Assembly (NCBI GenBank): GCA_016875405.1
Contig: VGRJ01000021.1
Location: 1 to 54,720, forward strand
Direction: 5' to 3'
Origin: Deltaproteobacteria bacterium
GTDB taxonomy: Bacteria; Myxococcota_A; Polyangia; Polyangiales; Polyangiaceae
Length of the DNA: 54,720 nucleotides
Below, one piece after another: positions 34,569-42,765 of the stretch (positions within the stretch are counted from its first letter, which is position 1; every line of letters starts with the position of its first letter). Under the pieces are notes generated by a model. It searched no databases. It was not told the DNA's origin and saw nothing but the letters and a program-made list of their open reading frames with translations. The translations under genes were made by a program, and so were the position numbers.

Positions 34569-35362
34569 GCGCCACCTCGCTGCCCCGCGAGGAGGGCCTC
34601 GACGATCTCGGCAAAGCCGGCCCCCTCGCTGCGCTGCGACACGAAGCGCGGCGTCCGTCCGAGCTGCCGAAGCCACTCGCGGACGTTGGCGACGGCGAAG
34701 GTCGTGGCGAACGCCGAGAAGCACGCCTCATCGTTGGCGCTGTCACCGATGAAGGCGTAGCGCGCGAGGGCCGACGTCGAGTCGACGCCGAACGCGCGCG
34801 ACAAGAAGCGGACCGTCCCGGACGCCTTGTCGTCCGTCTCGAGCGTGACGTGAACGTGGATGCTCGACTCGAAGGTCCGCGCTCCGAGCGCGGCCGCGGC
34901 GCGACGAAGCTCGGCGACCCGCGGCGCAGGCGTCGCCATGCTCTCGCGGACGTCGAAGGTGGTGTCGGTTCGGCGCGCTTCGTTGTCGTCTGCGAGCGGG
35001 ATGTCGGCGAAGGACGCGCGGAGCTCTCGGACGATCGACGCGAGCCGGTCGCGCCGCCGCTCACGAGTCGAGGCGTCGACGCCATCGACCAACTCGAGGC
35101 GATCACCCGCGCGTCGATGCGCGACGGCCCCGTTCTCCGAGATGGCGAGGTCGAGCGGCCACTGTCGCGCGAGGACGGCCCCCCAGCCAGCGGGCCTGCC
35201 GGTGCTGGCGACGAGCTCGAGGCCGCTCGCGCGGAGCTCGTGAAGCGCGCGGTAAGCCTCGAGGGTGAGCGCCCCGCGGGTGAGGACCGTCCCGTCGAGG
35301 TCGAAGACGACGCCGCGAAGCGTACGCGCCTCGTCGCTCGAGAGCGCGGCCAGGCTCTTCAT
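34565..35362 (-). CDS. HAD-superfamily phosphatase (Cof/IIB subfamily)
   Basis: This 265-residue protein has HAD motif I VFDLDGTVL with both Asp, motif II in ASTGRP, SENGA and motif IV GDSANDEACF. The IIB cap fits Cof-type or mannosyl-phosphoglycerate-phosphatase-like enzymes that hydrolyse sugar or cofactor phosphates. The substrate is not deducible. It overlaps rlmI upstream and the ABC gene downstream by 4 nt each, so translation is probably coupled along the run. Confidence 0.85.
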   Translation of the reverse strand: MKSLAALSSDEARTLRGVVFDLDGTVLTRGALTLEAYRALHELRASGLELVASTGRPAGWGAVLARQWPLDLAISENGAVAHRRAGDRLELVDGVDASTRERRRDRLASIVRELRASFADIPLADDNEARRTDTTFDVRESMATPAPRVAELRRAAAALGARTFESSIHVHVTLETDDKASGTVRFLSRAFGVDSTSALARYAFIGDSANDEACFSAFATTFAVANVREWLRQLGRTPRFVSQRSEGAGFAEIVEALLAGQRGGA

Positions 35363-36630
35363 GGTTCGTAGACGCGCGCGACGAGGACCTTGAGGTAGGC
35401 GCCCTCGGGGAACGCGGCGGGGACCGGGTGATCCGCGCCCTGGAACAGACGCTCGACCACCACCGCGCGTCGCCCAGCATCCCGCGCACCGAGCGCCAGC
35501 GCGCGCTGGAGGGCCTCCGCGCCAATGGCGCCGGAGCAGCTGCAGTAGGCGAGCAAGCCCCCCGAGCGGACAGCGGAGGCGGCGCCTGCGGCGAGCTTGC
35601 GATAGGCACCGAGCGCCTGGTCACGCGCCTTTCGTCCGGTCGCGAGCTTCGGCGGATCGCAGATGACGATGTCTGCACCACCCTGCTCGGCCGTTCGGCG
35701 CCACGCGAGGCTCGCGTCGAGCGACTCGTACGAGGCGAGCTCACCGAAGCCGTTGTGCGCAGCCACTTGTTCGGCGATGAGCACCGCTGCCGCGCTCTTG
35801 TCGACGCCGTGCACATGCTTCGCGCCACCGCGTGCGGCCGCGAGACCGGTCGCGCCGACGTAGCAGAACGCATCGAGCACCGTCGCGTCCCGGCTCACCC
35901 CGGCGAGGTACGCGCGGAGCGGTCGCTGGTCGAAGTAGAAGCCGGTCTTCTGCGCGAGCGCGAGCGGGATCTCGAAGCGGAGGCCGAGCTCATGAAAGGT
36001 GAGGGCCTCGGGGCGCTCGCCGTGGAGCACGCGCAGCTCGTCGCCGGTGTCGTCGAACCCCTCGGCGCGCGCGAGCGTGCGAGGGGTGCGATCGAGGATG
36101 GCGCGCGGCGCGAGGAGATCGACCAACGCGAGGACGATCGCTTGCTCGCGGAGCTTCAGGCCGATCGTCCCGAGCTGCACGACGAGCACATCGTCGAACA
36201 CGTCGACGACGAGGCCCGGCAACGAGTCCCCTTCGCCGTGAACGAGGCGATAGCCGGTGGTCTCGGCCCCTTGACTGCGGTTCGGCAAGCCCGCGGCGCG
36301 TCGAAGCTCGAGCGCACGCGCGAGGTGCTCCCGGACGAGGCCGTCGTCGATCGGGCGAGTCCCACGCGACGTGAACATGCGGACAGAGAGGGCGGACCGC
36401 GGCGAGTAGAGGCCCCGGCCGAGGACCTTCCCGCTCGGGTCGAGCACGAGCACGTCCGCGCCGGGAGCTGGGTCGCCGTCGATGCGCTCGATCGCTTGCT
36501 GGAACACCCACGGATGACCGGCCCACAGCGGCTGAACATGACCTGGGCGGATGGTCACGGTGGCTTGCGCTGCCGAGGACTCGGTGGTCGACGGGGCGGC
36601 GGTCGGGGTGGCGGTCTCGGTCGCTGTCAT
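35359..36630 (-). CDS. rlmI: 23S rRNA cytosine methyltransferase, RlmI-like
   Basis: This 423-residue protein starts at ATG 36630. About 25 Ala/Thr-rich residues precede a PUA domain (RPGHVQPLWAGHPWVFQ). The RlmI central domain and the SAM fold (VLDAFCYVGATGLAAARGGA, ICDPPKLA, LAYCSCSG) follow. RlmI makes m5C at 1962 of 23S rRNA; the family also includes related rRNA methylases, so position specificity is inferred. It heads the minus-strand run rlmI-HAD-ABC-ABC-uvrC-hydrolase, whose genes overlap or lie within 11 nt. Confidence 0.88.
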   Translation of the reverse strand: MTATETATPTAAPSTTESSAAQATVTIRPGHVQPLWAGHPWVFQQAIERIDGDPAPGADVLVLDPSGKVLGRGLYSPRSALSVRMFTSRGTRPIDDGLVREHLARALELRRAAGLPNRSQGAETTGYRLVHGEGDSLPGLVVDVFDDVLVVQLGTIGLKLREQAIVLALVDLLAPRAILDRTPRTLARAEGFDDTGDELRVLHGERPEALTFHELGLRFEIPLALAQKTGFYFDQRPLRAYLAGVSRDATVLDAFCYVGATGLAAARGGAKHVHGVDKSAAAVLIAEQVAAHNGFGELASYESLDASLAWRRTAEQGGADIVICDPPKLATGRKARDQALGAYRKLAAGAASAVRSGGLLAYCSCSGAIGAEALQRALALGARDAGRRAVVVERLFQGADHPVPAAFPEGAYLKVLVARVYEP

Positions 36631-36735
36631 GGGATGTGCAGCGAGGGCTCGTCGTCCGCCGCGGCGCGCGGAGCATACACGGGCACCTAGGTCCGCGCGA
36701 GGCACGGAGCCGACGGACAACGGCGGCGCTCAGGC

Positions 36736-36763
36736 TTGTCGCAGGTCGTCCGTCTGCTACGTT
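36736..36763 (+). promoter_or_regulatory. Promoter of the outer-membrane protein gene
   Basis: TTGTCG (36736-36741) and TACGTT (36758-36763) are 16 nt apart. The ATG at 36772 begins 8 nt after the -10 box; the gap is T/C-only, with no Shine-Dalgarno. Confidence 0.5.
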
Positions 36764-36771
36764 TTTCCCCC

Positions 36772-37923
36772 ATGAGAGTCGTCTCCCTCGCACTCGTCGG
36801 TCTCGTCACTACCCTCGGGGTGTCCGCCTTCGCTCAACCGAAGCCGGCGGCCCCGCCTCAGGTGCCAAAGGCCGCGGCGGCAAAGCCCGCCCCGAAGGCC
36901 GCAGCGGTGAAGCCCGCCCCAAAGGCCGAGCCTGCCGCGCCCGCCGTGACGCCGCCCGCACCGGTCGCAGAGGACGCCGCACCCGCGAGCGCTGCGCCAG
37001 CGGTCGAGGCTGCGAGCGCACCTCCGGCAGCGAGCGACGCGACGCCCCCGTGCCCGCCTGGCGCGGTGTGCGAGTCGGCAGTCCCCGCGCCGCCTGCGCC
37101 AACCGAGGCCGCGAGCGAGGACGCGAGCCACTCGCTCGACGTCGCCGCGGACGGCACGATGACGCTTCAAATCCCGCCGCCTCCGCCCGGCATCGACGCA
37201 CGCAAGCCGCGCGTGGTCGTCCTTCTGCCCGCGACGGGGGACAAGCCGGAGCGCGCCATCCTGCTCGAGGACACCGACCTCGAGAACCTCGGCACCTTTG
37301 ACGAAGGTCAATTCGAAGAGCAGGAGGAGCCCGAGTACCCACTGCGTCGGAGGCGTCTCCCGCCGCTACGCCTCGAGTCGACTCGCTGGGGGATCGCCGC
37401 CCGCGGCGTCGGAGCCTACATGTCCAGGAACGGGGTCGCCGCGTCGACCTCGGGCGTCGGCGGCATCGGCGGCAGCCTCCGCTATCGCCCCATCCTCCCG
37501 GTCGCGTTGGACCTCGGCATCGACGTGTTCGGCGGCATCGACGCGAATGGCTGGGCGCGCCGCGAGGTCCCGCTCTCGGCGAGCGCCCTCGTGTACCTCA
37601 ACCCGAAGAGCCGCGCGCAGTTCTATCTGGTCGGCGGAGTGAGCTACACCTTCGCCGCGGTGCAGAGCAACGTCGCGCTCGAGAACCTCGCGGGCGGTAC
37701 GTACGACGAGTACAACTACGCCGGCTTGCATGCGGGCCTTGGGTTCGAGTTCCGACTCTCGACCGCGATCGGCTTCCACCTCGAGGCGCTCGGCGTCGGG
37801 CGAACGCGGGTCGACAGCGACGGGAACGGCCGCTTCACCGAGTACTACGACCCGCAGACGGGGCTCGCGTCGAACACCTCGGCGCTCGGCCTCGGCCGCG
37901 CCGGCGTCTCGATCTGGTGGTGA
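36772..37923 (+). CDS. Outer-membrane beta-barrel-like protein with Ala/Pro-rich linker
   Basis: This 383-residue protein starts at ATG 36772 with a signal peptide ending at SAFAQPK. Residues 25-130 are a Lys/Ala/Pro-rich linker with KPAPKAA-type repeats, which could span the periplasm or bind peptidoglycan. From about residue 200 the sequence alternates in beta strands (RWGIAARGVGAYM, HAGLGFEFRL) and ends in VSIWW, an aromatic C-terminus typical of barrel proteins inserted by BAM. A short Cys pair CPPGAVC lies at the linker end. lnt starts 31 nt later. No known porin or receptor family is recognised. Confidence 0.7.
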   Translation: MRVVSLALVGLVTTLGVSAFAQPKPAAPPQVPKAAAAKPAPKAAAVKPAPKAEPAAPAVTPPAPVAEDAAPASAAPAVEAASAPPAASDATPPCPPGAVCESAVPAPPAPTEAASEDASHSLDVAADGTMTLQIPPPPPGIDARKPRVVVLLPATGDKPERAILLEDTDLENLGTFDEGQFEEQEEPEYPLRRRRLPPLRLESTRWGIAARGVGAYMSRNGVAASTSGVGGIGGSLRYRPILPVALDLGIDVFGGIDANGWARREVPLSASALVYLNPKSRAQFYLVGGVSYTFAAVQSNVALENLAGGTYDEYNYAGLHAGLGFEFRLSTAIGFHLEALGVGRTRVDSDGNGRFTEYYDPQTGLASNTSALGLGRAGVSIWW

Positions 37924-37954
37924 AGCGGCGGGGAGACCTCGGGACCCTCGCCTC

Positions 37955-39538
37955 TTGACATCGATCCATCGCCTCTCGAGAGCGCTCGAGGCACGTCGCC
38001 CGCTCGCGGTAGCCATCGCGAGCGGCGTCATGTTCGCGCTCGCGACGCCCCCCCTCGATCTCTACCCCACCGTGCTCGTCGGCCTCGCGGGGCTCGCGTG
38101 GGCGCTTGCCCATTCGCGGCGCGCGCGCGAGGGATTCGGGGTGGCGCTCGCCTGGGCGGCGGCGGCGGGCCTCGTCGGCATGCGCTTCGTGCCGACCGTG
38201 GTCGCTCGATTCACGCCGCTCGGGTGGCTCCCGTCGCTCGCCGCGCTCGGCTTGCTCGCGCTCGCCCAAGGGGCAGCCTGGGGCATCGGCGGCGCGCTGG
38301 CGGTCGTCGCGCAGCGCAAGCTCGGGGCGCCACTCCCGCTCGCGGTCGCGCTCGCGGCGCTCGTCGGCGTCACCGCTCCCACCGTGATCGCGTGGACTCC
38401 AGCAGGCTTGCTCTCGCCTTGGCCCGCGCTGCTCCAGCTCGGAGAGGTGGTGGGTGAGCGTGGCCTGTCGGTGCTCCTCGCCGCCTTGGCGGGCATGCTC
38501 GCGCATGCATTCGAGGTCGCGCGCACGTCGAGCACGCGAGCCGCGCTCCGGCCGCTCGTCGCGACGTCCCTATGCCTCGCCCTCATGACGCTCCACGGCG
38601 CCTGGATGCTCGACCGGCTGAGCCGCGAGACGGCCTCGACCATTCGGGTCGCGCTCGTGCAGGGCGCGACGAGCCCCGAGGCGCGCTGGCAATCAATGAG
38701 CTGGCCGCTGCAGCTCGCGACGCTCCGTCAGGAGACGGCCCTTGCCGAGAACGCAGGCGTCGAGCTCACCATCTGGCCGGAGGCCGCTTACCCGTACCCG
38801 CTGCGCCGCGACACCCGCGTCATGCCACGCGGCCAGCGCGAGATCCTCGGAGGCGCGATCGACGGTCCCGTGATGTTCGGCTTGCTCGCGAGCGCCGCGC
38901 CGTCGCGAGATCCGGGCGGCGCGCCGATCCAGGACACCTACAACTCCGCGACGATCGTGCTGCCCGACCGGAGCCTGTTGCCCACGACGGACAAGGTCGA
39001 GCTCCTCGCGTTTGGCGAGGCGGTCCCGTTCGGTGAGGCGGTCCCCGCCCTGCGACGCCTCTTTCAGCGAAGCGGAGGGCTGCGCCCAGGGGAGGCTCCT
39101 CGAGCTCTCCAGCTCGTGCGCGAGGAGGGCGCTCCGCTGCGCGCGGGGGTGCTCAACTGCTACGAGGACACGCTCCCTTCCTACGGGCGTCGCCTCGTCC
39201 GAGAGGTCGCGCCGAACGTCCTCGTGAACCTCACGAACGACGCGTGGTTCAGCGGCACCGCGGCGCCCGAGCTCCACCTTCGCCTCTCGGCGCTCCGCGC
39301 GATCGAGCATCGCCGGGATCTCGTTCGCTCCGTGAACCTGGGTCCGAGCGCCTGGTTCGACGCGGGGGGGCGCCTCCGCGCGGTGAGCCGGTCCACGGAA
39401 CCGAGCTACCTGGTCGTCACGCCGACGCTTCGCGAAGGAGAGACAGCGTACGCGAGGCTCGGGGACGGCCCGCTCCTTGCGGTCCTCGGCGGCGCGCTCG
39501 CGGCGTCCTGGGCCCGCCGTCGACGCGCCAGCGCATGA
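37955..39538 (+). CDS. lnt: Apolipoprotein N-acyltransferase
   Basis: This protein of about 527 residues takes TTG 37955 as its start, because the first membrane helix (LAVAIASGVMFALATPP) needs it. The next ATG (38030) would cut that helix. Six to seven membrane segments precede a nitrilase-like domain with the catalytic set Glu about 276 (WPEAAYP), Lys about 347 (TDKVELLAFGE) and Cys about 402 (LNCYED), then NLTNDAWF. A final helix follows. Lnt adds the third acyl chain to lipoproteins in the inner membrane, which fits the many lipoproteins in this window. It is convergent with the Cys-rich gene, 6 bp apart. Confidence 0.93.
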   Translation: MTSIHRLSRALEARRPLAVAIASGVMFALATPPLDLYPTVLVGLAGLAWALAHSRRAREGFGVALAWAAAAGLVGMRFVPTVVARFTPLGWLPSLAALGLLALAQGAAWGIGGALAVVAQRKLGAPLPLAVALAALVGVTAPTVIAWTPAGLLSPWPALLQLGEVVGERGLSVLLAALAGMLAHAFEVARTSSTRAALRPLVATSLCLALMTLHGAWMLDRLSRETASTIRVALVQGATSPEARWQSMSWPLQLATLRQETALAENAGVELTIWPEAAYPYPLRRDTRVMPRGQREILGGAIDGPVMFGLLASAAPSRDPGGAPIQDTYNSATIVLPDRSLLPTTDKVELLAFGEAVPFGEAVPALRRLFQRSGGLRPGEAPRALQLVREEGAPLRAGVLNCYEDTLPSYGRRLVREVAPNVLVNLTNDAWFSGTAAPELHLRLSALRAIEHRRDLVRSVNLGPSAWFDAGGRLRAVSRSTEPSYLVVTPTLREGETAYARLGDGPLLAVLGGALAASWARRRRASA

Positions 39539-39544
39539 CAAAAC

Positions 39545-41530
39545 TCAAGATCCGCTGCCGCAGGGCGCCGAGGCGATCCGCACGTCGTCGAGGTTCCACA
39601 TGCCGAGCGGGTAGGCGCCGGTCTGCCCGATCTTGTAGCCGAAGCGCACCTGGAGCTTGGCGTTCTTCCAGGGCGTGAGGTCGTGCTTCACGTGCGTCCA
39701 TGCGCGGTCGCGGATGAGGCCGCCGAACACATCGCTCATGCTCATCGGCTTCTGTTGCTCCCACACAATCTGCCAGGCGCTCCCGTCGAACACCTCGATC
39801 CGGTTGGTCACGAAGTCCGGGTAGTCGCTCGTGAGCCAGCGCCAGAACTCGAGCGAGACAGTCGGCGCCTTCGAGACGTCGATGGCCGGGCTCGTCAGCC
39901 AATAGAAGTCGTGGGGCACTGCCGTCGAGACGAGGCCTCCGAGCAACACCCCGGCCACCCGGTTGTCGCTCGTGACGGAGTGGTCGTCCGCCGGATCGTT
40001 GAGCAGCATGGGCGACTCGCCATCGACGATGAAGGACAGCGATTCGACGGCCGATCCGATCTGCCACTCGGGGCCAAGCGTCCAGCCCGGAGCTGCGCCC
40101 GAGAAGTCCTCCTCGAGGTAGACCACGGCGCCCGGCGGCTCGGCGGGAATGACGCAGGAGCCGGCGACGCAAGTCCCCGCGGCCGTGCATGCCCAGCCGT
40201 CCTGGCAGGTCTTGCCTTCGAGCGAGGCGCAGAACCCATCGAGCAGCGCGCCTTTCTTCATGCTGCAGGCGCTGCAGGGGCCATCGCACGGAAGGTTGCA
40301 GCAGACACCATCGGCGCAGCTGCCCGACTCACAATCCTGGTTGCGACCGCAGGCGCGCCCTTGTCCGCACTTGGCGCAGTTCACGCCCCCGCAGTCGACG
40401 TCGCTCTCGTACTTGTTCTTCTGCCCGTCGTTGCAGCTCGGTGCGTCGCACATCCCATCGGTGCACGAGAAGCTCGCGCATTGATGCGGGGTCGTGCACG
40501 CGCCCGCCACCGCGGCAGGCAAGCACTGCTGCGTGAACGGAAAGCAGTTCGCCCCATCGAGGCAATCGAACTCGCCAAAGCAAATCCCCACGCAGACGTT
40601 CGAGAAGCCGCTGCACGCGTGCGAGCCGCAACCCTTCCCAGCGGTCCCGGCGGGGACGGTCGCGCAGGTCCCCTCGAATCCCGGCACGTCGCAGCGCTCA
40701 CAGCCTCCGGCGCAGGGCGTGTTGCAGCAGAATCCGTCGACGCAGTTGCCCGTCGCGCAGTCGCCTCCGCTTGTACACTGCTGACAGGTCGCGTACGCCC
40801 CGTCGCAGGTGAGCCCTGGCAGGCACGCGAAGCCCGCAAGCGGCGCGCTGCCGGCCGGCAAGAACGAGCACGTTCCGACCTTCCCCTCGAGCTTGCATCC
40901 GCCGCACGCGCCGGACGGGCAGTCGACGTTGCAACACACACCCTCCACGCAGAGCCCGCTCGAGCACTCGAGGGCCTCGCCGCACGCCTCGCCGTTCTTC
41001 TTGCGTGGCCGGCAGACGCCCTCGACGCAGACCGCGTCACCGAGCGCCGCGCAGTCGGCCTCCATCGTACAAGCCTTGCAGAGCTTCTCCGAACAGAGCC
41101 GTGAGGCGCAGTCGGTCGTGTCGGCGCAAGGCTCACCATTGGCACAGACCGGACACTCACCGCCGCCACAGTCGACGCCGGTCTCGGCGCCGTTCTTCGC
41201 CTCGTCGCTGCAGGTCGGAGGGACGCACGTCCCCGCGCCGTCGCACGCGCCACTGGTACACGCCTCGCCCCTCTTCGCGTCGGTCGTCGCGCACGCCCCA
41301 TCGACGCACGAGAACGAGCGACAGTCGGTCGACACGCCGCAGTCCGCGGCCACGAGGCACGCCACGACGATCGGGTCCGCGGGCGCGTTGACGAGCGTGC
41401 ACGCCGCGACGAACGCGACCATCGCGCTCAGCATCGCCACGCCGAGCTTACGCCGAGGTGCGGGCTGACTCCTGGTCGCCTGGCTCGTCCGCACTCCGCC
41501 CTGCCCTTTGCTACCGCCTCGATGCCTCAT
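39545..41530 (-). CDS. Large cysteine-rich lipoprotein with modular repeats
   Basis: This protein of about 661 residues starts at ATG 41530, preceded by GGGGGAAG. An in-frame start at 41572 would add 14 residues. The lipobox is FVAACTL near residue 45. The next 430 or so residues are Cys-rich modules of two kinds. One contains DGxCCNxPCxGxCxxC followed by a short spacer (three copies). The other contains a DCGGxxCxxCxxGxxC core after CxDxxKNxxExxVD (two copies). The last 190 residues form a beta-rich, Trp-containing domain resembling a MAM/jelly-roll module (FYWLTSPAIDV). Such proteins are frequent in myxobacteria and of unknown function, probably surface exposed and disulfide bonded. Confidence 0.78.
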   Translation of the reverse strand: MRHRGGSKGQGGVRTSQATRSQPAPRRKLGVAMLSAMVAFVAACTLVNAPADPIVVACLVAADCGVSTDCRSFSCVDGACATTDAKRGEACTSGACDGAGTCVPPTCSDEAKNGAETGVDCGGGECPVCANGEPCADTTDCASRLCSEKLCKACTMEADCAALGDAVCVEGVCRPRKKNGEACGEALECSSGLCVEGVCCNVDCPSGACGGCKLEGKVGTCSFLPAGSAPLAGFACLPGLTCDGAYATCQQCTSGGDCATGNCVDGFCCNTPCAGGCERCDVPGFEGTCATVPAGTAGKGCGSHACSGFSNVCVGICFGEFDCLDGANCFPFTQQCLPAAVAGACTTPHQCASFSCTDGMCDAPSCNDGQKNKYESDVDCGGVNCAKCGQGRACGRNQDCESGSCADGVCCNLPCDGPCSACSMKKGALLDGFCASLEGKTCQDGWACTAAGTCVAGSCVIPAEPPGAVVYLEEDFSGAAPGWTLGPEWQIGSAVESLSFIVDGESPMLLNDPADDHSVTSDNRVAGVLLGGLVSTAVPHDFYWLTSPAIDVSKAPTVSLEFWRWLTSDYPDFVTNRIEVFDGSAWQIVWEQQKPMSMSDVFGGLIRDRAWTHVKHDLTPWKNAKLQVRFGYKIGQTGAYPLGMWNLDDVRIASAPCGSGS

Positions 41531-41585
41531 GGTCTTCCCCCAGCGTCCGCGCAGGGGCCCCGCACGTTCCACGTGCGCGCAGGCC

Positions 41586-42110
41586 TCAGCGGCGAACGAC
41601 CTTCTTTCGCGCCGATCTCGTCATCGACGCAGCCGAACGGTGCCGCGCCACCGCAGCGGCCTCGAGCTCGCGGGTCTTCGCGGTCATCACCTTCTCCTCG
41701 GCCTTGGTCGCGTGATCGTAGCCGAGCAGGTGCAAGAGGCCATGCGCCACGAGCATCGTCACCTCGTCGAGGACGGAGCGCCGACGCGCCGCAGCCTGAC
41801 GGCGCGCGGTCGGGATGGACACGATGACGTCCCCGAGCGGCTCCTCGTCGACCGGCGCGAACGCCTCGCCCTCGCGGAGCGCGAACGCCAGCACGTCGGT
41901 CGGCTTGTCGTAGCCGCGGTAGCTGCGGTTGAGCTCGCGCATCGTCGAGTCATCGACGAGCGCGACGCTGACCTCGACCGGGCCAAGCTCGAGCGACGCG
42001 ACCATCTTCTCGGCCCTCCGACGGATCGTCGCTGTGAAGACGCCAGCGTGCGGGCCGCCCGTCGTCGTCACCGCGACCTTCGCGTCAGCCTTGCGGGATC
42101 TTCTTCGCAT
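41586..42110 (-). CDS. ybeY: Endoribonuclease YbeY
   Basis: In this protein of about 174 residues the zinc site [11 protein letters not shown] and the KPTDVLAF segment are diagnostic of YbeY, which matures 16S rRNA 3' ends and takes part in ribosome quality control. The ATG at 42110 lies inside the tal-like gene (26-nt overlap). A GTG at 42071, preceded by GAAGG, is an alternative that would remove most of the overlap. The C-terminus is basic and about 20 residues longer than the minimal family. Confidence 0.9.
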   Translation of the reverse strand: MRRRSRKADAKVAVTTTGGPHAGVFTATIRRRAEKMVASLELGPVEVSVALVDDSTMRELNRSYRGYDKPTDVLAFALREGEAFAPVDEEPLGDVIVSIPTARRQAAARRRSVLDEVTMLVAHGLLHLLGYDHATKAEEKVMTAKTRELEAAAVARHRSAASMTRSARKKVVRR

Positions 42111-42732
42111 CGTCGAGGAACTTCGCGAGACCGAGGTCGGTGAGCGGGTGCTTGAGCAGCTGCTTGATCACAGCAAAGGGGACCGTCGCGACGTGCGACC
42201 CAACGAGCGCCGCACGGACGAAATGCACGGGGTTGCGGACGCTCGCGGTCAACACCTGCGTGCCAAAGCCGTAGTTCTCGTAGATTTGCACGATCTGCTC
42301 GACGAGCTCCATCCCGTCGGCGCCCGCGTCGTCGAGGCGCCCGACGAACGGCGAGATGTAGGTCGCACCGGCCTTCGCGGCGAGCAGCGCTTGCGGCGCC
42401 GAGAAGCACAGCGTGACGTTCGTGCGGATCCCCTCGCCCGCGAACACCTTCACCGCCTTGAGGCCTTCGGCGATGAGCGGCACCTTCACGACCACGTTAC
42501 GGTGGATTTTCGCGAGCTCTCGGCCCTCGCGCAGGATCCCGTCGGCGTCCGTTGCGAGCACCTCGGCCGAGACCGGTCCGTCGACGAGCTCGCAGATCGC
42601 GGCGATCGCTTGCCGAGTCGGCCGTCCTCCCTTCGCGAGCAGCGAGGGATTGGTGGTCACGCCGTCGATCGCGCCCATGGCTTGGGCTTCACGGATCTCG
42701 TCGAGGTCGCCGGAGTCGATGAAGAGCTGCAT
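42085..42732 (-). CDS. Transaldolase-family protein, FSA/TalC-like
   Basis: This 215-residue protein has the short TalC/FSA length. It starts with [16 protein letters not shown] and has GVTTNPSLL, the Schiff-base Lys in [34 protein letters not shown], and [10 protein letters not shown] near the end. Members act as fructose-6-phosphate aldolases or short transaldolases; which reaction applies here cannot be told from the sequence. It lies 33 bp downstream of the kinase gene and overlaps ybeY. A 12-bp palindrome sits just upstream of its start. Confidence 0.9.
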   Translation of the reverse strand: MQLFIDSGDLDEIREAQAMGAIDGVTTNPSLLAKGGRPTRQAIAAICELVDGPVSAEVLATDADGILREGRELAKIHRNVVVKVPLIAEGLKAVKVFAGEGIRTNVTLCFSAPQALLAAKAGATYISPFVGRLDDAGADGMELVEQIVQIYENYGFGTQVLTASVRNPVHFVRAALVGSHVATVPFAVIKQLLKHPLTDLGLAKFLDDAKKIPQG

Positions 42733-42738
42733 GACGAG

Positions 42739-42750
42739 GGGTCATGACCC
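42739..42750. promoter_or_regulatory. 12-bp palindrome between kinase and tal-like genes
   Basis: GGGTCATGACCC is a perfect inverted repeat filling much of the 33-bp gap. It is 6 nt upstream of the tal start and 15 nt downstream of the kinase stop. It could be an operator or part of an mRNA stem; chance is also possible. Confidence 0.3.
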
Positions 42751-42765
42751 GGTGACGACCCGCCG

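Noticed and set aside
34569-34724. Longer N-terminus for the ABC half-transporter
   Set aside because: The extra codons lie inside the HAD gene and are Arg-rich; ATG 34568 gives a 4-nt coupled overlap.
32625-34760. 711-codon plus-strand frame opposite the ABC gene
   Set aside because: Polar charged low-complexity shadow; the minus strand encodes a complete transporter.
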